DNA of 64,000 nt from Allium sativum (taxonomy: Eukaryota > Streptophyta > Magnoliopsida > Asparagales > Amaryllidaceae). This document shows, piece by piece, positions 55,330 to 64,000 of this stretch. The DNA is taken from NCBI GenBank assembly GCA_030737875.1, contig CM060922.1, positions 299,575,456 through 299,639,455 of the forward strand, in the 5' to 3' direction. The number at the start of each line of letters is the position of its first letter. Within the stretch, counting starts at the first letter, position 1. The translations under genes were made by a program, and so were the position numbers. Below the pieces are notes generated by a model. It was not told where the DNA came from. It saw only the letters and a list, made by a program, of their open reading frames with translations, and searched no databases.

Positions 55330-57262
55330 ATGATAACCCGACATCTAAAGAGTCATCTCCTCCCTCTCCTCCTCCCCCTCATTATTCTCCTAATCCTTCT
55401 CATCCCTCTTCTGATTTCTCTGTGGATGAGGAGGGATTCACTAGGGTTGTTAATCGCAAGAAGAACCCTAAATCGTTCCTGAATCCTAATTCTGCTGTCC
55501 ATTTCAGGAAAGCGGCTGGTTCAGCCAAAGAATATCCCCCTAAGCCAAGGCAGAAGCCTAACGGGGCAAGATTTCAGCCAAGAAATCCGACTAAACCTGC
55601 CCAGGAGACAAATCAGAACTCAAAAAGCTTTCCAGCAAAAGACACAAAGGTCTCTTCTTTGGCAGATTTAGTTAAGAACGTTGGCCAAGAATCTATTTTT
55701 GATCTGAGTTTCATACCCCCGGTTGAAACGATTGGGGATGAAAAGATAGTAGTGGCTTCTGAAGAGGTCTGTTCTCGCACAGAGAGTAAATGGGGGCTCT
55801 CTATTATCGCTTATGTATTCGGGAAAAGACCTGCTTACCACTACTTCAGGAATTTCGTTGCTCGTACATGGAGTCCAAATGGATCATTCGAGATTTTCAC
55901 AAGGGAAAACGGGTTCTTTATTATCAGGTTCACAAACGCTGAAGACAGTGATAAACTTCTGAAAGAAGGACCCTACTTTATAAATGGAAAACTGATTATT
56001 TTAAAGAAATGGTCTAAGAATCTGATTCTTGATCGGGATCTTTTAAACACTATGCCAGTCTGGATTCGTCTTCCAGAACTGAATTTGCGATTATGGGATA
56101 AAGAAATGTTCAGTGCGATAGCTAGCCTTGTTGGAGTCCCCCTAAAACTGGATGAACAAACAGCAAAGGAAACAAGGCTTAGCTACGCTCGAATTCTGGT
56201 TGAAATTAAAGCTGAAGCTGAGTTACCTAATGAAGTTTCTATCTACATGCCAGATGGGGAGATCATCTCTCAAAGTATTACTTATGAGCTAATTCCAGAC
56301 AGATGCAAGTTATGTAAGTGTTTCGGACACACCACTGATCAATGCTTGGAAAACAAAAATCAGAATGATCAGTCAAAGAATGATGCTACTCCTGACGTTG
56401 ATAATAACGTCAATGAGGTAGCATCGAACTCTGATAATAGGAACTTTGATTCGGATAAAGTTGGAGGCAATATAGCAGTTCCTACGGATGACCCACCCAA
56501 CCCCGAATCAAATCATACAACACCCATTGTTGATGACATGAATATAGATGTACCTAATCATCAGACGGAGTTGGGGAACAAAGAACAAAAGTTACCCACT
56601 CCTGACAATATCTCTGATAATTCTGCAGATAACTTGCAGAGTTCCAAAAATGCTAATACAAATAAGGGACCAGCTACTGACTCGCCCTCTTTTAAAGATA
56701 AAGACACCATAGAAAAGCACAATCACAAATCAGCAGAGGGTTCCTACGTTAAACAGGTCATTGAGCCCTCCCCCCTCAAGGAGGACTCAAGAGATATTAC
56801 AAGGAATTTAAATAGTACTGCTAATGAACTAAGAGAAAAGTGTGGAGATCTTCTTGCAGCAGACCCTATCTACACAAATTCATCCTTGCTGGCTGAAGGG
56901 CTTGCACCTATCAAATCATCAATTACATATGAAAACATTCAGGATGCAGTCAATCAAACTCTAGCTTCAGCCAAATCCACAAAGCTTGGCTCACCTGTAG
57001 CAAAAAAAGAAAAAAGGAAGAACCAAAAGCCTATCTGATATAACTATAGCAGAAGATACTGAAGATGACAAAGATAGAGAATTTAGAAAGAAATACATTA
57101 GCAGGAACACAAAATGGGAAAAGCAGCTTAAGCCAATGGACAAAAGCACTTATAAAAGAAGTGGAAAACAGATGGGAGTTAAGTTGGACAACAAAAAGCT
57201 TAGTGGTCCTCCTTAGGTGATTGGTATCCTTTACTTTTCTTTTTTTACATATATTTTATAAT

Positions 57263-60200
57263 ATGGATATCATAGCTTGGAACATCAGGGGATTAAATTC
57301 CCCAGAGAGACAATTGGACCTATTTAACTTTTTAGGCAAACACAAACCCAATATTGTTGGTTTGATTGAGCACAAACTTAGCACTCAAAGGATAAATGAC
57401 CTATAGCTAAAATTATTTCAAAATTGTAATGTTATCAATAATAACTTGGTGGGAGGAAATGGTAGGATTTTGGTTCTACATAATCCTACCATTTGGACAC
57501 TCATCAACTTCTTTATTGACTTGCAATACATTCACTGCACTTTCAAAAACAAGGGGGGTTTAACCTTAAAAATCACCTTTGTCTATGCTTCTAATTTTGA
57601 TAATGATAGAACAAAGCTTTGGAACTATATTGAGCATTTTAGTAAGGTTATAAATAGTCCTTGGATGCTTTTAGGGGATTTTACACTGTCTTTCATAATA
57701 GTGAGAAAAGGGGGGGGGGGGTAATCCTATTCCTTTTGCTAAACTTGAAAGGATTGCCTGTTTTATGATGAAATATGGTCTAATTAAACCACAAATAGTT
57801 GGCAACAAATTCACTTGGAAGTCAGGTGAGTTTAGAAACATTCATTGCAAACTGGATAGGGTTCTTTTTAATCAACATTTTATCAACCTTTTCCCAAATG
57901 TAACTTGTTGTACTCTGCCCCAGAGTACAAGTGATCACACACCCATTCTAGTTTCTTTTAAATCTGAATTAGGTAAGGTTAATTGCTCTCCCTTTAGATT
58001 TGTGAATGGATGGGTCTATGAAATTGATTACAGGGATGTAGTTACTAAGTGCCTAAGCAATAATTACTATGGCACCGCTCAATATAAGTTTAACAAAATT
58101 CTGCATTTGGTTAAGACTGAACTTAAAAATGGAATGCTACTAGAAATAGAAATGAATTAATTCTATTAGGGATGAATGTGCTAAACTGCAGGATGATTTA
58201 GGTAACAATTGCTCAGACATAGATAAGGCTGAGGATTTCTATAATGCTCAAGCCAATTTGGTGAATGCTCTACACATTAACTCAGTTAACCTTAAACAGA
58301 AAGCTAAGGTTGACTGGCTTACTGCAGGAGATGAAGCCAATAAATTTTTCTACTCTAGAATGTCCAATAGAAAAAACAGGAACAATATTGGTAAGTTAAT
58401 TGATACTCAGGGCAGAATAATCAATGAAGCCTCTCACATTGAGAGGGAGGCTATTAATTATTTCTGTTCTTTGTATAATGCAACTAATTTAACCAATATC
58501 TTTCCTGATATTGAATTTAAATTCTCTGCTAATAGCAATAGCACTGATACTTTATTAGCCCCCATTAGGCAAGATGAGATTAAAAATATTATTTTTGGTG
58601 CTAATAATGACAAAAGTCCAGGTCCAGATGGGTTTAGTGCAAAATTTTATAAAACTCATTGGGGTGAGATGAAAGCAGTATTGTGTGATTCAATTACTGA
58701 TTTTTTTTTATTCAGGTAAGCTTTTGAAGAACACTAACCATACTTTCATCACTTTAATTCCAAAAGTAGAAAATCCATCTGGCCTTGATGAGTACAGACC
58801 CATTGCCTGTTGTAATTTTATCTATAAAATTATCTCATCTCTTTTATGCAATAGGTTGAAATATTTCTCAAATTTATTATTTCTGAGAATCAGAGTGCCT
58901 TTATTCCTGGTAGGTTAATTTCTGAAAACTCTTTATTAGCTCATGAATTAATTAGGAATTTTAACATGAAGAGAAATAATCTTATGTGCATCAAAATTGA
59001 CCTGCACAAGGCTTTTGACAAAATCAATAGAAACTTTATAATATACATTATGCAGAAAATGGGTTTTGATGACAGGTTTTGTGCTTTGATTAAAGAATGC
59101 ATCTGTAATGTGACCTACTCTATTATGATAAATGGATCCCCTAAAGGCTTCATAAATAGCAACAGAGGAATAAGGCAAGGTGGTCCTTTGTCACCATACT
59201 TATTCTCTATTGTTATGGAATATTTTTCTATGCAAATGAAACTTGAAGTCCTTAAGGGAAACATAAAACCTATAAACAGAGTTAAGCCACACATTACACA
59301 TCTGCTATATGCAGATGATATGCTATTGTTCTTAAAAGCTGATAAAATGAGTGCTATTGCTGTTCATAATATATTGGGGAATATGGAAAATTTTGCTGGT
59401 TTATCTGTTAATATTAATAAAAGTAAAATCTACTTCAGCAAAGATGCCCTGTTAAAAGAAGAGATTATTCAGCTTTTGAAATTCAAAGAAGGTAATCTTC
59501 CAATTAAGTATTTAGGCCTTCCTTTAAGTATTAACCAAATCAAGGATAGGGACTGTTCTAGATTATTAGATTTGGTTCAGAATAAGCTTGAGGGTTGGTC
59601 AGGAAAATTACTTTCTTTAGCTGGAAGAATGGAGCTCACACATACTGTCATCACAGCAATTGTTATCTACTGGGTTCAAACACACAACATCCCCACTAGT
59701 GTCATTCTTAAAATTGAAAAAATGTGTTCTAATTTTATTTGGAGAGGTAAGTATCATAAGGTTGCATGGGACATAGTGTGTAAGCCAAAAAAAAATTGGT
59801 GGTCTTGGGCTTAGAAATATCAAAGATATAGCTGAAGTGAGTAAGTTTAAGCTTTTTTGGAAATTTTTGGATGGTAAATCTCTATGGGCCAGATGGATAA
59901 GTGCAAAATATTTAAAAGGAAAAAATTTCTGGCTTGCAAGAAAAGAGATGCATCATTCATATGTTTGGAAAAATATTTTAGATTGTAGAGACATTGGTAG
60001 AAATCTCATTCTTAGAAAAATAAAAGATGAAAGTCAAACCAGTTTGTGGTTTGACCCATGGATTAGTGGTAAATCTCTAATCAGTCTTCTGGGTTGGAAC
60101 AACCTCTATTTATTAGGGGGAGCTAATGACAAAGTTCAAAATATTATTTCAAATAATTGTTGGAGCTTTCTGAATAATGCTGTTGCCCTTATTTTTAATA

Positions 60201-61597
60201 ATGCAATTATGAATATTAAAATAGATCAGCACTATTATAAGGATCACTGGATTTGGAATCTTTGCTCAAAAGATAAATTCTCCTTCAAAAAAATGTGGGA
60301 ATTTTTACAGGGGAGAGAGTTTGAGGTAAGTTGGCATAAAATAATTTGGTGTAAATCAAATTGCCCCAAAAAGGCTCATTGCACATATTTTGCTTTATTA
60401 GATAGGCTTCCTACTAGAGATAAATGTTGCAATTGGAATAAGGATTCTGAAAAAATTTGTCTTCTCTGTAAAAAAGAGGCAGAAAGCTCCAGGCATTTAT
60501 TTTTTGACTGTGTCTTTTCCCAGTACATTTGGATTAAAGCCAAATGCACATTAGGTTTCAGTAAAGCTTATGATAATTTAAACATTAGGGATAATGTTGA
60601 GTATATATTGAATTTTTTTAAGCCCAAAACCATCAAATTTAACAGAGCATGTGTTTTACTTTCTGCTTCTGTTTACTACATTTGGAGAGAGAGAAATCAA
60701 AGGTTACATACAGGCAAAGAAATTACTTGCACCCAGATCTAGAATACTATTTTTCATGATAGTGAGATTATGATGAAAAAAGCTAACATATTGAGAAATG
60801 ACAATTTGCAATATCAACGTTTTCAAATAGGTAATGCAGATTGTGATAAGCATGTTGAGGAACTTTTGCTTAATGGTAAACAACTTCCCAATAGTAAGAA
60901 TAATAGTGATAGAAATCATCACAACAAGGGGAGTAATCATAATTCTTATAACTTCCTTCACTTTAATTCTAACACTAAGAACAATAATACCGGGATTTTA
61001 CCTTGTGCAGATAGCAGAATGCATCTTCCACCCTACAGCTCCTCTGGTATCTCCAAAGCAGTCTTGGACAGATCTGGTGCTTCTCCTGAAGTACCCATCA
61101 ACTCTTATTTCAATTTGGAGATTAGAAAGGGAAGTGGACATAATTTAGACCCAAAAGTGCATGTTTTTATACCGTATTCATACAGTAAACATTTATCTTT
61201 ACCTGATACAGGGGGAGGTTCCTTATGCGGAAATCCAGATCTTCAGAAGTACCTGGACAAGAAGAAATCAGAAGAAATACTTAGTCTTTTAAACAGAATC
61301 GGGAGTTATCACTACAGGAGCATGCTGAACAGTCGGATCTATCACTTATCTGTTTGGTCGGATGGCGAGAGTAGCAAGGGTAGCTGCAACGGAGACACTC
61401 ATGGATTGAAGAGTAGATCAGAGAACATGGAAAGTCTAGATCTGATTGGTAGGAACTCCTTAGCTCACACCGATCACCCGGATCCGTACTTGAGAAGTCA
61501 AAATCTCCACCAGAGAGTAAACGAAGTCAATCGAAAGCTTAGTACGAGAAAGAAAAGAAAGGAGAAGGATGAAGATTTTGTCTGGGAACCGCCTTGA
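57263..61597 (+). pseudogene. L1 ORF2 (endonuclease, reverse transcriptase, zf-RVT) with an unusual C-terminal tail
   Basis: Endonuclease opens MDIIAWNIRGLNSPERQ and later shows GDF and STSDHTPI. Stop at 57404, frameshift at an 11-G run (57711-57721), further shifts near 58150, 58695, 58875 and 59790, stop at 60740. RT: DKSPGPDGF (58612), IDLHKAFDKI (58996), GIRQGGPLSPYLF (59169) and YADDM (59310). The zf-RVT region (FSFKKMWEFL to SSRHLFFDC, about 60280-60512) follows. Plant L1 ORF2 usually ends soon after this, but here the frame goes on to 61597: an Asn/His-rich stretch, then about 200 residues with no family I recognise, ending in a basic run and DFVWEPP. The product would nick DNA and copy L1 RNA; this copy cannot. 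Confidence 0.85.
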
Positions 61598-61759
61598 AGT
61601 CGATGGTCTCTTTTTCCACAGAGGAGCTCGCCATTTCTAAGCTTCCCACATAGGGTTTGCTTTGTTTTTGTGGCGGCTAAGGTTGCCTGTTATGTAATGT
61701 ATTGGGTATTTACCCTTATTTGGGCCGTGGGCCTCTTTTTTGATGTTTCAAAAAAAAAT

Positions 61760-62071
61760 ACGAATAATTTATCCATGAAAGTGGAAACCATAACCTTTTT
61801 TCATCCATAATATTTGAACCACCTGGCTATAGAAAATTTAATCGCATCTCTTTGACATTGAATCAATGGTGTCATTATGTTATCTAGAAGGAATGCTTCC
61901 CTTGCATGTTTGCCTACATGTAACAAAAATATATTGATCTTTCCGTTAAAAGATATTGATAAAACTCTACCTTGTTTCAAGGATAGATATATAGATGTTT
62001 GAAATAGTGGTGAAATTCAACAAGGCGTAGAGTCGACATGGTAATGCCTAGGATAATGCAAGAGACCGAGC
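61760..62071. other. Intergenic stretch right of the L1
   Basis: Begins with the right target duplication of the L1 (ACGAATAATTTA). No frames, repeats or signals recognised. Confidence 0.5.
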
Positions 62072-62240
62072 AAATCACTTGTACCCAAATCCCTTGTTCC
62101 CTCTATACCCAACCAATCAGGATTCCTGATTTTCACATTTTTACAATTAAGTCCGACGACTTAATTACAAAAAGATGAAATTCAGAAGGTCTTTATTGGT
62201 TGGGTATAGGGGATAGGGAAAATTGGGTACAGGGGATTTC
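62072..62240. repeat. 169-bp foldback (MITE or small-RNA hairpin)
   Basis: Outer arms 62072-62117 and 62195-62240 pair (AAATCACTTGTACCC with GGGTACAGGGGATTT; TATACCCAACCAAT with ATTGGTTGGGTATA). The inner part also pairs down to a small centre (CAATTAAGTC at 62150 with GACTTAATTA at 62157), so nearly the whole length folds on itself. No coding frame and no clear target duplication. Confidence 0.8.
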
Positions 62241-62600
62241 TTTCCATAAATCGTGGTTGTTTGTGTGATCTTAGTAGATGAACCAAGTCTCTATGTGGTC
62301 CAAGCATTAAATATACGTCGTTAAATGGATCATGCTGAAAATAGTTGTTCCATGTAGTTGGATGTATGAACGGTTCTATTGTACATGATTAAAAAAAGGT
62401 GGGAAGTCCTCGCGCTTGAGTACGGGAGCCTTTGGCACTGGGTATCCACCTTTGGGTATATAAAAAAAATTCAAGAAACTGCAGATATTCATGAAGATAT
62501 TATGCGAAAAAAAAGAACCAGAATTATCAACAATTTTACTAAATAATTGCTGATATTTCAGCAACTAATCACCCACATTCTAGTTAAAACGCTGGTGAAT

Positions 62601-62622
62601 AATTGTTGATATATCAGCAATT
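62601..62622. repeat. Palindrome GTTGATATATCAGC type, left arm
   Basis: A 22-bp near-perfect palindrome (AATTGTTGATA / TATCAGCAATT). Related copies lie at 62544, 63630 and 63683, and a shorter one near 63715. Confidence 0.85.
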
Positions 62623-62716
62623 ATTCATATGTAATATTTATTCTAATCCACGGTTTTAATAAGTTAATCCACAACTATTTTGTAAGTTAATCCACAAGTG
62701 GATTAACTTAAATATT

Positions 62717-63545
62717 TCACCATATTATATAGTTAACAATTGGTTTGTGCTTCTTCTTTTTTAAATCATCCATCTTGTTTTTGTTTTCTTCTTTCACGGA
62801 TTCAACAAGCCACTCGCCATCATCATCATTATTTATTAGTCTTGAAGAAAACCCTTGATTTCCTGCAATTTCCTTAGTACTGTAACAATCATCTCCCTTA
62901 TCAAGATGTAAACGGCTTCTCTTCTCAGACATGTTTCCATCAATTTCTCAAGATTTCAGAAAATAGCTAACTACAATTATATGTGATAATGGTGATATTA
63001 AAAAAAATACAATTTTGTATACAATTAATCAACTTCAAAAAAAAATTGGAAGTTAAGCACAAAATTTTATTACTACTATAGAATTTACATAGTAAACAAC
63101 TTCTAGTTAGTACATAACCAACCCTCACAACAATCAGCTACTTATAGACTAGCTAGGGCTTCACATGACCAATAAACTATGTATGACGAATCAAAAAAGC
63201 TAACAATTATAGACTTTCTTCTTATCAGATTATATATAGAAGAACTGAAGAAACCAGCCTGCTCATCTTAAAACTACATCATCAGAAAGCCGCAATTATC
63301 AAATGCAGATATTAACAAACACAGTAGCTGCATCAAACTTCGCAACAGGAAATTTAAAAAAATAAAAATATATAAACAAACTACTTACTGTTATGTTGAA
63401 TTACCCCGCTTAACACCTGAGCTTGTATTTAGATGCTAGGATTCCAGTACTAAGAAGACGGTGGAAAACGCACAGAAGAAGATGGAGAAGAAGAGAAAAT
63501 ATGTACGATTTTTTTGTGTGGATACACTGAATAAAATTTAAGTTT
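62717..63545 (-). pseudogene. Captured 5' fragment of an unknown host gene
   Basis: On the minus strand: a leader-like exon (63545 to 63389, C/T-rich TTCTCTTCTTCTCCATC), a donor AACA|GTAAGTAG at 63388, an acceptor ATTGTAG ending at 62971, then ATG at 62932 opening a 71-codon frame to 62717. The peptide begins MSEKRSRLHLDKGDDCYSTK and is acidic, then Lys-rich (KMDDLKKKKHK). I recognise no family. The frame runs out at the left arm of the enclosing element, with last residues NYIIW probably foreign. A leader exon, an intron and a start codon cut short by an inverted repeat are what gene capture would leave. It could instead be a small host gene. Confidence 0.45.
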
Positions 63546-63786
63546 CAGTAAAAGTCAACGATCCTATAAAATAAGGTGGATTAACTTACTAATAATGTGG
63601 ATTAGAATAAAAATTAACTTATTCATATATAGTTGCTGATATGTCAGCAACTATTTTTTAAAATAATGAAAGGCTTCTGAATAATTGCTGATATATTAGC
63701 AATTATTTTATATAATTGTTGATATATCAATAACTGTTATACAGTTGATGGAAGGCTACGAATATTTACTGATTTATCAATAATTA

Positions 63787-64000
63787 CAAGTGCGTACCCG
63801 TGCTACGCACACGGGAGTTCGTTATACTTGTATTTTGTAATGATAATGTAGATGTAATATCTTAAGAAATCCGTATTATCGAACCTCCACTTGAAAAGCG
63901 TAATGGTAATGAATCACACATCATTTTTTATTTTAAGAAAACCTATTGGTTTGTTGAATTTAAAATGTTTAATTGTTACAAATTTTCCATTCCATTCTGC
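63787..64000 (-). mobile_element. Helitron-like terminus at the window edge
   Basis: CAAGTGCGTACCCGTGCTAC followed by GCACACGGGAG repeats the end found at 31521, including the next bases TTCGTTATACTTGTATTTT. The two then diverge. On the minus strand it is hairpin, spacer, CTTG. The rest of the element lies outside the window. Confidence 0.4.

Larger units (their letters stand above)
50586..57216 (+). pseudogene. L1 ORF1 (DUF4283 plus zinc knuckle), split by copia-2
   Basis: Starts MAASSSPKNPIYDD (50586-50627), is cut by copia-2, and resumes in the same frame at 55335 with NPTSKESSPPSPPPP. A DUF4283-type RNA-binding region follows (about 55790-56290: LSIIAYVFGKRPAYHYFRN near its start, LPELNLRLWDKEMF later), then a CCHC zinc knuckle C-KL-C-KCFG-H-TTDQ-C near 56305-56346, and a long Asn/Asp-rich tail. 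The frame now ends at 57038, but after an A-tract slip at 57002-57016 another frame continues with SDITIAEDTEDDKDREF to a stop at 57214, the likely original end, 46 bp before ORF2. The protein would coat L1 RNA. Confidence 0.85.
50546..61759 (+). mobile_element. Plant L1-type LINE, nearly full length, interrupted by copia-2
   Basis: Without copia-2 and one target copy it is about 6.5 kb: a 40-bp leader, ORF1, ORF2 and a short A-tract (61750-61758). Flanking duplications ACGGATAATTTA (50534-50545) and ACGAATAATTTA (61760-61771) match at 11 of 12 positions, consistent with target-primed integration. ORF order and domains are those of plant L1. ORF1 carries one frameshift and the copia insertion; ORF2 carries two stops and about five frameshifts, so it is dead. 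Confidence 0.88.
62470..63786. mobile_element. Terminal-inverted-repeat element carrying a host gene fragment
   Basis: About 62515-62700 and 63560-63785 are diverged inverted copies: both hold TATTCTAATCCAC, AAGTTAATCCAC and two or more AATTGCTGATAT..CAGCAATT palindromes. The centre (62710-63545) looks like the 5' end of a normal gene on the minus strand. No transposase. Exact ends and target duplication were not resolved, so the family is undecided; the arrangement fits a gene-carrying MULE-like or foldback element. Confidence 0.55.

Noticed and set aside
57711..57721. Run of 11 G as programmed frameshifting in ORF2
   Set aside because: The rest of ORF2 has several other shifts and stops, so simple decay or a sequencing error is more likely.

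Overview
The window looks like intergenic heterochromatin from a large, repeat-rich plant nuclear genome, most likely a eudicot. It holds long-LTR Ty3/gypsy elements, Ty1/copia elements with tRNA-iMet primer sites, CACTA and hAT DNA transposons, a plant L1-type LINE, and one Q-type (QALGGH) C2H2 zinc-finger gene of the kind found only in plants. Base composition is AT-rich. I see only one intact host gene, at 49223-49957. Almost everything else is transposon, much of it nested and broken.

Layout. 1-6884: 3' half of a Tat-like LTR retrotransposon, with a 72-bp tandem array, a long non-coding stretch, a polypurine tract and an LTR full of ATGTCGT-type motifs. 6885-8349: a decayed fragment of another long-LTR gypsy family. 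8350-18436: a gypsy chromovirus with 4.26-kb LTRs and an internally deleted gag-pol. Its LTRs carry two families of tandem hairpins whose stems show paired changes between copies. 18437-19911 plus 40440-40451: right half of a CACTA element (CACTA-1), split by a copia insertion. 19912-40439: that copia insertion (copia-A), 20.5 kb between two identical 175-bp LTRs with a perfect CTTCT target duplication. Between its primer site and its gag-less but open pol ORF lie an orphan LTR of a related family, a minus-strand gypsy derivative with very long diverged LTRs, Helitron-like ends and a foldback. 43429-47346: CACTA-2, complete ends with an ATT duplication, carrying a broken TnpA-like (Transposase_24) gene and no main transposase. 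47350-48869: a diverged direct duplication and an hAT-type MITE. 49223-50163: the zinc-finger gene. 50546-61759: a nearly full-length L1 with many lesions, interrupted in ORF1 by a complete copia element (copia-2, 50628-55329). 61760-64000: a foldback, a terminal-inverted-repeat element carrying the 5' end of a host gene, and a Helitron-like terminus.

Order of events read from the sequence. CACTA-1 was hit separately by the chromovirus (at 18436) and by copia-A (at 19911). The L1 landed beside the zinc-finger gene, and copia-2 then landed in the L1. The main puzzle is copia-A: its LTRs look brand new, yet the gypsy LTR fragments inside it differ at roughly 7% of positions, so simple 'young inside old' nesting does not fit. 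No rRNA, tRNA or CRISPR features were recognised. All homology calls are by eye; no database search was possible.
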